The position numbers and the translations under genes are program-made. A stretch of 12,518 nt of DNA from Kiritimatiellia bacterium (GTDB lineage: Bacteria; Verrucomicrobiota; Kiritimatiellia; RFP12; UBA1067): contig JAKSOY010000124.1 of NCBI GenBank assembly GCA_024405255.1, forward strand, positions 1 to 12,518, read 5' to 3'. The notes below the pieces were generated by a model. That model saw only the letters and a program-made list of their open reading frames with translations. It was not told the DNA's origin and searched no databases. Positions within the stretch are counted from its first letter, which is position 1. The number at the start of each line of letters is the position of its first letter. Of the stretch, positions 6,514 to 12,518 are shown piece after piece.

Positions 6514-7593
6514 ATGGAAACGTTGACGGAAATCCTGGCGCGTGCGGCTGAACGGCCGCACGCGCTCACGCATTCGGAGCTCGTGCGCCTGTTGGCGTGC
6601 GAGACGCCGGAGGATTGCCAGGCGCTCTTCGATGCGGCCTACGCGGTGAAGGTGCGTCTGTGTGGACGGCAGGTGTCGATCCGCGGACTCGTCGAGGCGG
6701 GCAATGTCTGTGCGAAGGATTGCTCTTATTGCGGCATCCGTCGTTCCAATGCGCATGTGGCGCGCTATCAGTTGAGTGCGGATGAAATCGTCCGTCTCGC
6801 CGAAACGGCAAAGGCGCTTGACTACGGATCGCTTGTCATTCAAAGCGGCGAACTCGAAAGCGATGCGCACACCGCATTTGTCGAGGACGTGCTCCGCCGT
6901 CTCGCGCCGCTTGATCTCGGCATCACGCTCTCGCTCGGCGAACAGACGGAAGAGGTCTTCCGCCGCTGGCGCGCTGCCGGCGCGGCGCGCTATCTGCTGC
7001 GTATCGAAACGTCGAATCCGGCCCTTTATGCCGCGTTGCACCCTGCGACCCACAACTGGGAACGGCGCGTCGCGTGTCTGCGTGCCTTGCGCCGCTGCGA
7101 CTATCAGGTCGGTACGGGCGTGATGTGCGGTCTTCCCGGCCAGACGCTGGACGACCTCGCCGACGACATCCGCTTCTATGCGGAAATCGATGCCGATATG
7201 ATCGGGATGGGACCTTACATCCCCCATCCCGAAACGCCGCTCGGCGCCCAGGCGCCCGCCTGCGACAAGACGGCGAGCCTGTTGCTTGGCTTGAAGATGA
7301 TCGCCGTGACGCGCCTCTATCTGCACAATGTGAACATCGCCGCCTCCACGGCCCTGCAGGCTTTGGCGGAGGACGGTCGTGAACAAGGCATTCGCGCCGG
7401 TGCGAACGTTGTGATGCCCAATGTCACGGAGACGCGTTTCCGCCGCAGCTACCAGCTCTACGAGGGGAAGCCGGGTCTTGACGAGAACGCACTCGCCGCC
7501 CGTCAGGCGCTTGAACGCCGTCTCGCTGCGATTGGTGAAACAATCGCCTACGGCATTCGCGGGGACAGTCCCCATTATCGTTCTGAAATCTGA
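6514..7593 (+). CDS. hydE: [FeFe]-hydrogenase maturase HydE (radical SAM)
   Basis: 359 aa, normal for HydE. The radical-SAM cluster motif CxxxCxxC is at Cys66, Cys70 and Cys73 (NVCAKDCSYCGIRR). Further family features are VIQSGE, the segment YLLRIETSNPALY, GTGVMCGLPGQTLDDL and GPYIPHPETPL, which together separate HydE from biotin synthase and the related PylB. HydE helps build the diiron subcluster of the H-cluster together with HydF and HydG; neither is in this window. The ATG at 6514 is the only reasonable start, yet it has no clear ribosome binding site. It lies 14 nt after the glycosidase stop, so translation may be coupled. Its placement between sugar-related genes says little about its role. 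The implied presence of an [FeFe]-hydrogenase suggests an anaerobe. Confidence 0.9.
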   Translation: METLTEILARAAERPHALTHSELVRLLACETPEDCQALFDAAYAVKVRLCGRQVSIRGLVEAGNVCAKDCSYCGIRRSNAHVARYQLSADEIVRLAETAKALDYGSLVIQSGELESDAHTAFVEDVLRRLAPLDLGITLSLGEQTEEVFRRWRAAGAARYLLRIETSNPALYAALHPATHNWERRVACLRALRRCDYQVGTGVMCGLPGQTLDDLADDIRFYAEIDADMIGMGPYIPHPETPLGAQAPACDKTASLLLGLKMIAVTRLYLHNVNIAASTALQALAEDGREQGIRAGANVVMPNVTETRFRRSYQLYEGKPGLDENALAARQALERRLAAIGETIAYGIRGDSPHYRSEI

Positions 7594-7604
7594 AGGAGAA
7601 GAGT

Positions 7605-8768
7605 ATGATGAAGAAATTGAAGATGGCAATGGTCGGAGGCGGAATCGGCGCCTTCATCGGAAAGGTGCATCGCGAGGCGGTGCGCATGGATGGCGGCGTC
7701 GAGGTCGTGGCGGGCATGTTCAACCGCGATGCGGCGCAGAACGCCGAGATGGGTGAACGCATCGGCATCGCACCGGATCGACTCTACGCGAGCTGGCAGG
7801 AGGTGATCGCGGGCGAGGCGGCGCGTCCTGCGGGCGAACGGGCGGACTTCATCGCCATCTGCACGCCGAACCATCTGCACTATGAAATCGCGAAGGCCGC
7901 GCTCGAAGCCGGTTTCCACGTGATGTGCGAAAAGCCGATGACGCTCACGGTCGACGAGGCGAATGAGATTGCCGCGCTCGTGAAGAAGACCGGACGCGTC
8001 TTCGGCCTGATGCATACCTACACGGGCTATCCGATGGTGAAACTCGCGCGCGACCTCGTGAAGCGCGGCGACCTCGGGAAGATCTGCAAGGTGACGGTCG
8101 AATACTGTCAGGGATCCTTCCGCAAGATGGACTTCTCGGTTCCGCTCGACAAGCGCAACAAATGGAAGATGGATCCCAAGTGTTCCGGCAAGAGCTGCTG
8201 CATGGGCGACATCGGCATCCACGCGGCGAACCTGGTGGAGTTCGTGACGGGGCTTGACATCGAACAGGTGCTGGCGGATCTCTCGTCCTTCGTCGCCCCG
8301 AAAGGCCTCGACGACGACGGCAACGTGCTGCTGCGCCTTTCCGGTGGTGCGCGCGGCGTACTGACGGCCTCGAAGATCGCCACCGGCGAGGAAAACGGAT
8401 TGCGCCTGCGGGTCTATGGCGAGAAGAAGGGACTTATCTGGCAGCAGGAAGATCCCAACGTGCTGCAGGTGCGCGCACAACGCGAACCGGCACAGACGTG
8501 GAAGCGGGCGAATCCGTATGTGGGCGAAGTCTCGGAAGCGTCCCTGCGCGCCTCGCGTCCGCCGGCCGGACATCCCGAAGGGTACATCGAAGGATTCGCG
8601 AACCACTACCTCAACTTCTGCGATGCGATTCGCGCGGTGGATGCCGGCAAGACGCCGACGCCCGTGCAGCTCGACTTCCCGAACGAGCGCGATGGCGTCC
8701 GCGGACTCCGCTTCATCGACGCCGTGGTGGCGTCCTCGCAGGCGGGTGGCGTGTGGATGAACGTCTGA
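7605..8768 (+). CDS. Gfo/Idh/MocA-family NAD(P)-dependent oxidoreductase
   Basis: 387 aa, typical for the family. An N-terminal Rossmann fold opens with a Gly-rich loop (VGGGIGAFIG, residues 9-18). ICTPNHLHYE and the EKP motif (Glu109-Lys110-Pro111) follow; the Lys is usually catalytic. The C-terminal alpha/beta domain has MGDIGIHAANL, with Asp202 and His206 in the usual catalytic positions. There is no signal peptide. Two adjacent ATGs (7605, 7608) both fit the AAGGAG site at 7593-7598, which overlaps the hydE stop codon. The family oxidises or reduces sugars, inositols and sugar derivatives; the substrate cannot be read from sequence. Its operon position near a secreted arabinofuranosidase-like enzyme makes a carbohydrate substrate plausible. 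Confidence 0.92.
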   Translation: MMKKLKMAMVGGGIGAFIGKVHREAVRMDGGVEVVAGMFNRDAAQNAEMGERIGIAPDRLYASWQEVIAGEAARPAGERADFIAICTPNHLHYEIAKAALEAGFHVMCEKPMTLTVDEANEIAALVKKTGRVFGLMHTYTGYPMVKLARDLVKRGDLGKICKVTVEYCQGSFRKMDFSVPLDKRNKWKMDPKCSGKSCCMGDIGIHAANLVEFVTGLDIEQVLADLSSFVAPKGLDDDGNVLLRLSGGARGVLTASKIATGEENGLRLRVYGEKKGLIWQQEDPNVLQVRAQREPAQTWKRANPYVGEVSEASLRASRPPAGHPEGYIEGFANHYLNFCDAIRAVDAGKTPTPVQLDFPNERDGVRGLRFIDAVVASSQAGGVWMNV

Positions 8769-8776
8769 GGCGCGCG

Positions 8777-9448
8777 ATGGACGTCAAGATCGATCCCTCT
8801 TGGAAGGCGTTGCTGCAGCCGCAGTTCGACAGCCCCTACTTCGCCGAGCTCGTGTCCTTTGTGCGCGACGCGTATGCGAAGGGCCCCGTCTATCCGCCCG
8901 GACCGCTCATCTTCGCGGCGTTCAACCGGACGCCGCTTGACAAGGTGCGCGTCGTCATCCTTGGACAGGACCCCTATCACGAACCGGGCCAGGCGCAGGG
9001 ACTTGCCTTCTACGTGCCGCCGGGGATTCGTACGCCGCCCTCGCTCTACAACATCGCCAAGGAACTGGCGACGGAATACAATCGTTCGGCGGTGCCGCTG
9101 CAGATTCCCGACCTGCTCGCGTGGGCCGATCAGGGCGTGCTGCTCTTGAATGCCACGCTCACGGTCTCCGCCGGTCTCGCGGGCAGCCACCAGGGACGCG
9201 GCTGGGAGACCTTCACGGATGCCGTGGTGAAGGAACTCTCCGCACGGTGCGAACATCTCGTGTTCCTGCTGTGGGGCTCGTACGCGCAGAAGAAAGGCGC
9301 CGTGATCGATCGGTCGCGGCATCTTGTCCTCACCTCGGCCCATCCCTCGCCGCTCTCGGCCTCGCGCGGGTTCTTCGGCTGCGGCCACTTCACGAAGGCG
9401 AACGAGTATCTGGTCCAGCAGGGACGGCAAGCCATCGAATGGCTTTGA
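8777..9448 (+). CDS. ung: Uracil-DNA glycosylase, family 1
   Basis: 223 aa, standard length. The water-activating motif GQDPYH is at residues 63-68 with catalytic Asp65. The DNA-intercalation motif HPSPLS starts at His189. LLLNATLTV and the SHQGRGWE region are also characteristic. These match family 1 Ung, which removes uracil from DNA to start base-excision repair in the cytoplasm. The ATG at 8777 follows GAGG (8767-8770, partly in the upstream stop) by 6 nt and lies 8 nt after the oxidoreductase gene. It is the last gene of the apparent operon, convergent with the release-factor-like gene only 6 bp away. No hairpin terminator is visible in that gap. Confidence 0.97.
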   Translation: MDVKIDPSWKALLQPQFDSPYFAELVSFVRDAYAKGPVYPPGPLIFAAFNRTPLDKVRVVILGQDPYHEPGQAQGLAFYVPPGIRTPPSLYNIAKELATEYNRSAVPLQIPDLLAWADQGVLLLNATLTVSAGLAGSHQGRGWETFTDAVVKELSARCEHLVFLLWGSYAQKKGAVIDRSRHLVLTSAHPSPLSASRGFFGCGHFTKANEYLVQQGRQAIEWL

Positions 9449-9454
9449 GTTAAC

Positions 9455-9856
9455 CTAATCACAGTCGACAGGTTTTCTCATGGCCTTTTTCGCCGACTGC
9501 GCGTGCTTGTCGTCGAGCATGCGCTGCTTCTGCCGGCGGGAGCGACGACGCTTCTGCCGGCGCTTCTTTTCGCGCTCCTGCTGCTCGGCGCTCTTGCGCC
9601 CTTGCTCGCGCGCGAGGATCTTCTCGGCGAGCGCGCGGCGCGCGAGCCAGCGGTTGATCTCACGCGAACGGTTCTCGCCGCAGCGCACCTGAAGTCCTGA
9701 AGGCGGGTGGAAAAGTCGCACGACGGACGAGGTTTTATTGGTTTTTTGGCCTCCGGGGCCGCCTCCGAGGATGAAAGTCTCCTCAAGGTCTTCCTCGTAG
9801 AGGAAAGCCTCGGCCATCAGAGATTTAATTTTTGCGATTGTCTCAGGGGTCATCAT
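9455..9856 (-). CDS. Small RF-1-domain (GGQ) release-factor-like protein, ArfB-type
   Basis: 133 aa. The peptidyl-tRNA hydrolysis motif GGQ is at residues 35-37 within GGGPGGQKTNK, followed by SSVVRLFHPPSGLQV as in class I release factors. The codon-recognition domain is absent. The C-terminus (about residues 70-130) is strongly basic (KKRRQKRRRSRRQKQR). In ArfB/YaeJ such a tail enters the empty mRNA channel of stalled ribosomes, so a ribosome-rescue peptidyl-tRNA hydrolase is the likely role. It might also belong to the wider bacterial PCRF-like group related to mitochondrial C12orf65. Two adjacent ATGs (9856, 9853) are possible; AAGAAGAG lies just upstream. Its start is 20 bp from the divergent DJ-1/PfpI gene, and its end abuts ung. 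Confidence 0.85.
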   Translation of the reverse strand: MMTPETIAKIKSLMAEAFLYEEDLEETFILGGGPGGQKTNKTSSVVRLFHPPSGLQVRCGENRSREINRWLARRALAEKILAREQGRKSAEQQEREKKRRQKRRRSRRQKQRMLDDKHAQSAKKAMRKPVDCD

Positions 9857-9867
9857 TCTGCTATACT
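9838..9867 (+). promoter_or_regulatory. Putative promoter of the DJ-1/PfpI gene (leaderless)
   Basis: TTGTCT (9838-9843), an 18-bp spacer and TATACT (9862-9867) form a fair sigma70-type promoter. The expected start near 9874 is only about 3 nt before the ATG at 9877, and no ribosome binding site precedes that ATG. This is consistent with a leaderless mRNA. The promoter overlaps the 5' end of the divergent release-factor-like gene. Confidence 0.5.
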
Positions 9868-9876
9868 CTTCTTGCT

Positions 9877-10425
9877 ATGTCAAAAGCTCTTATACCACTT
9901 GCGGACGGTTTCGAGGACATCGAGGCCGTTTCGATCATCGACGTGCTCCGCCGCGGCGGAGTCGAAGTCGTTACGGCGTCGCTGGCCGAAGGCACCAGCG
10001 TTCGCTCGGCGCACGGCATCCTGATGGAGGCCGATGCGTTGCTCTCGGATGTTCTTGAAAACGAATACGATGCAATTATACTACCTGGCGGCGGAGAAGG
10101 CACGGACAATCTGATGGCCTGTGCACCTTTGTTGCAACGTCTGCATCGGCAGAAGGAGGAAGGGCACTTCGTGTGTGCGATCTGCGCGGCCCCCACGGTA
10201 CTGGATGCGGCGGCGGTGATCGACGATGAAGATGTGACATGCTATCCGTCGTGTGCGCCCCAGATGGGACGGCGCATTAAGGATGTGCCGGTTGTCGCGG
10301 ACAACCTCGTGATCACGGGGCAGGGACCTGGATCGGCGACATTGTTCGGTCTTGTTGTGCTGATGCATCTCGAAGGCGAGCGCGTGGCCCACAATGTAGC
10401 AAACGGCATGCTCGTGGAAATCTAA
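9877..10425 (+). CDS. DJ-1/PfpI family protein (YajL/ThiJ-like)
   Basis: 182 aa, close to DJ-1 and YajL. Glu13 in LADGFEDIE and Cys103 in the nucleophile elbow (AICAAP) match the conserved Glu-Cys pair of this family. AIILPGGGEGTDNL is the usual glycine-rich segment, and TCYPSC follows the elbow as in YajL-type proteins. Known members act as stress-response proteins, with reported glyoxalase/deglycase or chaperone activity; the exact activity here is unknown. A TTG at 9832 would lengthen it by 15 residues, but the added residues do not fit the family start. It is followed after 16 nt by the SurA-N-like gene and is probably co-transcribed with it and aroC. Confidence 0.9.
   Translation: MSKALIPLADGFEDIEAVSIIDVLRRGGVEVVTASLAEGTSVRSAHGILMEADALLSDVLENEYDAIILPGGGEGTDNLMACAPLLQRLHRQKEEGHFVCAICAAPTVLDAAAVIDDEDVTCYPSCAPQMGRRIKDVPVVADNLVITGQGPGSATLFGLVVLMHLEGERVAHNVANGMLVEI
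9889..9897 (-). promoter_or_regulatory. Putative extended -10 for the release-factor-like gene
   Basis: On the - strand TGGTATAAG (9897 down to 9889) is an extended -10 with five of six -10 matches. It lies inside the first codons of the DJ-1/PfpI gene. It would give a leader of roughly 25-30 nt before the ATG at 9856. No good -35 was seen. The two divergent promoters would lie within each other's transcribed region. Confidence 0.4.
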
Positions 10426-10441
10426 CAGGGTAGACGAAAAA

Positions 10442-11377
10442 ATGAAAAAGATTTTGGTTCATGTTTTGGCAGTCGTGGGAATCGCGGCGTTGGTCGTGGG
10501 CGGCGTCAAGTTGTGGCAGGTGCGTCCGTGGCGCGTGATCGCGTCCGTGAACGGACACGCCATCACGGCGAGCGAACTCGAGCTTCGCGCGCAGACGCTG
10601 CTGGACGATGTGAAGCGGACCGAGCATCTGATGGTGCCCAAGACCCGTGAAAAAGAAGCCCTTGAACACTATCGTCGTCAGGCGACCCAGATGTGGATCG
10701 TGAAAGAGGTGCTGCTGGCCGAGGCGCTTGCGCGCCATTACGAAGTGACGCCGGCGGACGAGAAGGATTCGCTCGTGCAGATGACGGCGCGCCTCAAGAG
10801 CCGCAATCTGACGCCTGAGCAGTTCTTCAAGGAAGGTCCGATCCCTGAAGACCTCAAGCGGCGCGACTTCAAGGAAGGCGTGCTGATCAACAAGTTCACG
10901 GCGAAGGAAGTGCGCGACAAGATCAATGTCACCACGCAGGAGATCGAAGACCACTTCACGCAGCTGAAGCGCGTGGAGCTGATGCGGACGAAACCGGGAA
11001 CGAAGGTGCAGTCGCGCGTGACGCGCAAGATGGCGATCGATTCGCTTCGGGGTCAGCGTTTCCGTTCGGATTTCCGTAAGCTGTTCCGCGATCTCTACTC
11101 GAAGGCGCAGGTGAAGTGTCCGGAATATCCCGAGATGGAGACGCTGGAAGGCGTCTCGCCTTCGCGTCCGGAAGATCGGGCTGACGCCCCCGTGGCGCCC
11201 GCGAAGCCGGCTGTGCCTGCGAAGACCGCGCCGGCGGCTGCGCCTGCAAAGCCAGCCGCGCCTGCGGCAACGCCTGCAAAGCCGGCCACGCCGGCGGCAA
11301 CGCCTGCAAAGCCGGCCACGCCGGCGGCAACGCCTGCAAAGCCGGCTGCTGCTGCGCCGAAGAAGGAGACTAAATGA
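10442..11377 (+). CDS. Membrane-anchored SurA-N-like protein with Pro/Ala/Lys repeat tail
   Basis: 311 aa. Residues 4-24 are an uncleaved-looking hydrophobic anchor, so most of the protein should lie outside the cytoplasmic membrane. Residues about 33-180 resemble the N-terminal chaperone domain of SurA/PpiC-type proteins: VNGHAITASELE, a long helical stretch, then LINKFTAKEVRDKINVTTQEIEDHF. No parvulin peptidyl-prolyl isomerase domain follows; the position after DHF is short and basic. The last 80 or so residues are a Pro/Ala/Lys/Thr-rich tail with tandem PAKPATPAAT repeats, probably unstructured and perhaps spanning or binding the cell wall. The ribosome binding site is weak (AGGG, 10427-10430). 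It ends in an ATGA overlap with aroC. An outer-membrane or periplasmic folding role is inference from the N-terminal domain. Confidence 0.7.
   Translation: MKKILVHVLAVVGIAALVVGGVKLWQVRPWRVIASVNGHAITASELELRAQTLLDDVKRTEHLMVPKTREKEALEHYRRQATQMWIVKEVLLAEALARHYEVTPADEKDSLVQMTARLKSRNLTPEQFFKEGPIPEDLKRRDFKEGVLINKFTAKEVRDKINVTTQEIEDHFTQLKRVELMRTKPGTKVQSRVTRKMAIDSLRGQRFRSDFRKLFRDLYSKAQVKCPEYPEMETLEGVSPSRPEDRADAPVAPAKPAVPAKTAPAAAPAKPAAPAATPAKPATPAATPAKPATPAATPAKPAAAAPKKETK
11242..11350 (+). repeat. 30-bp tandem repeat inside a coding tail
   Basis: Units begin at 11242, 11272, 11302 and a partial one at 11332, each opening with GCCTGCAAAGCC. Units two and three (11272-11331) are identical and the first differs at a few bases. 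Each codes for a ten-residue Pro/Ala/Lys/Thr block. Identity at the DNA level points to recent slippage or unequal exchange, so copy number may vary between strains. Confidence 0.9.
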
Positions 11378-12390
11378 TCCGTGTGACGACGGCGGGCGAA
11401 TCGCATGGCCCGTGTCTGACGGTCGTTGTCGAAGGGTTGCCGTCCGGATTGCATCTGGACGGCGACTTGATTCGTGAAGACCTGGCGCGGCGGCAGATCG
11501 CGCTGGGGGCGGGCGGACGGATGGCGATCGAAACGGATCGGGCGGAGATTACGTCCGGTGTGCTGGCGGGTGTCACGACGGGCGCTCCGGTTGCGATGAC
11601 GATCGTCAACGCGAATCACGCGGCGTGGAAGGGCAAGGCGGTTCCGGCCTATACGGCGCCGCGTCCGGGCCATGCCGATTTCGCCGCTGTGGTGAAGTAC
11701 GGGTATGACGATATTCGTCCCGCGCTCGAGCGTGCGTCGGCGCGCGAGACGGCGAGCCGCGTGGCGGCGGGTGCGTGCTGTCGGGCCTTGCTGAAGGTTT
11801 TTGGCATTGAGGTGGAAGGAACTGTCGAGACGATTGGATTGACGGCGAAGGGCGGTTCGTCCGAAGCGACGCAGGCGATTGCCGAGGCGAAGGCGGCCGG
11901 CGAGACGCTGGGTGGTGTCATTTCCGTGACGGCGCGAGGCGTGCCCGTGGGGCTGGGATCGCATGTTTCGGCGGATCGCCGTCTGGATGCGCGATTGGCG
12001 GCTGCGTTGATGTCCATCCCTGCGATCAAGGGCGTGGAGATCGGTGGCGGGTTCAAGCTGGACCGCGATGCGGGTGGCGTGACGGGCGGCATTTCCACGG
12101 GTGAGCCGATTCGGGTGCGCGTGGCGATGAAGCCGATTCCGACGACGCTCAAGCCGCAGGCGACGGTCGACCTGGCGACAGGCCAACCCTGTGCGACAAC
12201 CTATGAACGCAGTGATGTGTGCCCCGTGCCGCGAGCGGTGGTCGTCGTGGAAGCCGAAGTGTGCCGTGTATTGGCGGATGCGCTGGTGGAAAAGCTGGGC
12301 GGTGACTCGCTCGACGAGATGCGTCCCCGTTTTGAGACGCTTCCGAAGACGCGCCGTCTGGCGGGTGAACCGGTCGTTTTTTGGTCCTGA
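11374..12390 (+). CDS. aroC: Chorismate synthase
   Basis: 338 aa. All three family signatures are visible: GESHG at residues 8-12, ERASARETASRVAAGA from residue 119, and RSDVCPVPRAVVVVEA from residue 279. It converts 5-enolpyruvylshikimate-3-phosphate to chorismate with reduced FMN, the last step of the shikimate pathway, in the cytoplasm. The protein opens directly with MIRVTTAGESHG, a short N-terminus compared with the enterobacterial form. An in-frame TAA just before the ATG excludes a longer start. AAGGAG (11363-11368) gives a good ribosome binding site 5 nt away, and the ATGA overlap with the preceding gene implies translational coupling. No other shikimate gene lies in the window. No hairpin terminator is seen after the stop. 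Confidence 0.97.
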   Translation: MIRVTTAGESHGPCLTVVVEGLPSGLHLDGDLIREDLARRQIALGAGGRMAIETDRAEITSGVLAGVTTGAPVAMTIVNANHAAWKGKAVPAYTAPRPGHADFAAVVKYGYDDIRPALERASARETASRVAAGACCRALLKVFGIEVEGTVETIGLTAKGGSSEATQAIAEAKAAGETLGGVISVTARGVPVGLGSHVSADRRLDARLAAALMSIPAIKGVEIGGGFKLDRDAGGVTGGISTGEPIRVRVAMKPIPTTLKPQATVDLATGQPCATTYERSDVCPVPRAVVVVEAEVCRVLADALVEKLGGDSLDEMRPRFETLPKTRRLAGEPVVFWS

Positions 12391-12439
12391 AAAATTTTTA
12401 AAATTCCCGCTTGCACACCTCGTCGGGATTTGATACAAT
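12391..12439 (+). promoter_or_regulatory. tRNA promoter with UP-element-like A/T tract
   Basis: TTGCAC (12411-12416), a 17-bp spacer and TACAAT (12434-12439) preceded by TGA form a strong promoter. Transcription should start near 12446, about 19 nt before the tRNA. The A/T-only tract at about 12391-12406 falls at roughly -55 to -40 from that start, exactly where an UP element binds the RNA polymerase alpha subunit. This fits a highly transcribed stable-RNA gene. Confidence 0.75.
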
Positions 12440-12464
12440 ATACGCCGTTTTCACGAAGCCAAGT

Positions 12465-12518
12465 GCGAGCTTAACTCAGTTGGTAGAGTGCCACCTTGCC
12501 AAGGTGGTTGTCGAGGGT
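12465..12518 (+). tRNA. tRNA-Gly (anticodon GCC), cut by the window end
   Basis: The 5' acceptor strand is GCGAGCT (12465-12471), followed by TA. The D stem ACTC/GAGT encloses AGTTGGTA. The anticodon stem CCACC/GGTGG encloses the loop TTGCCAA, with anticodon GCC at 12498-12500. The variable loop TTGTC and the first T-stem strand GAGGG follow, and the window ends at the first T-loop base. The 3' half of the T arm and the acceptor pairing cannot be checked. Confidence 0.92.

Noticed and set aside
6514..7593. Biotin synthase or PylB instead of HydE
   Set aside because: The GPYIPHPETPL and YLLRIETSNP segments match HydE, and no biotin or pyrrolysine genes are nearby.
9449..9454. Bidirectional terminator between ung and the release-factor-like gene
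   Set aside because: The gap is only 6 bp and no hairpin with flanking A/T runs is visible there or in the adjoining coding ends.
11242..11350. CRISPR-like or minisatellite array
   Set aside because: Units are contiguous, without spacers, and lie in frame in a coding tail, so this is a coding tandem repeat.
12388..12406. Terminator after aroC from the A and T runs
   Set aside because: AAAAATTTTT can self-pair but has no GC stem. Its position relative to the tRNA promoter fits an UP element better.

Overview
The window reads as chromosomal DNA of a GC-rich, probably anaerobic and fibre-degrading bacterium. The best guess is a member of the PVC group (Verrucomicrobiota/Kiritimatiellota-like). 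This is inferred from an [FeFe]-hydrogenase maturase gene (anaerobic lifestyle), a secreted DUF1680-family arabinofuranosidase-like enzyme, a Gfo/Idh/MocA oxidoreductase, and dispersed-repeat-like sequence. No marker in the window fixes the taxon.

Region 1 (about 1-3690) is accessory. It holds the 3' part of an exported zinc-metalloprotease-like gene, two tandem paralogous exported proteins of unknown function, and a small gene that breaks off in repeat-like DNA. All are on the + strand with overlapping ends. Much of it (about 430-2000) is visibly more AT-rich than the rest, which suggests a different origin. From 3131 to 3690 there is no intact gene: a repeat-like patch, a coding-like fragment, and a strong hairpin, enclosed by a 10-bp direct repeat.

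Region 2 (3811-9448) looks like one five-gene operon behind a near-consensus extended -10 promoter: unknown 187-aa protein, secreted GH127/GH146-like enzyme, hydE, a Gfo/Idh/MocA oxidoreductase and ung (uracil-DNA glycosylase). Gaps are 8-16 nt. The sugar-related genes could work together on plant arabinose-containing glycans. hydE and ung look like passengers.

Region 3 (9455-12390) starts with a gene on the - strand for a small GGQ ribosome-rescue factor, convergent with ung. It is divergent, across 20 bp, from a DJ-1/PfpI gene that may be transcribed leaderless. DJ-1/PfpI is followed closely by a membrane-anchored SurA-N-like protein with a repeat-rich tail and, through an ATGA overlap, by aroC (chorismate synthase).

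Region 4 (12391-12518) carries a tRNA-Gly(GCC) gene cut by the window end, behind a strong promoter with an UP-element-like A/T tract.

No defence system, CRISPR array, transposase or prophage gene was found. The most unusual parts are the exported-paralogue cluster and the repeat-interrupted locus after it.
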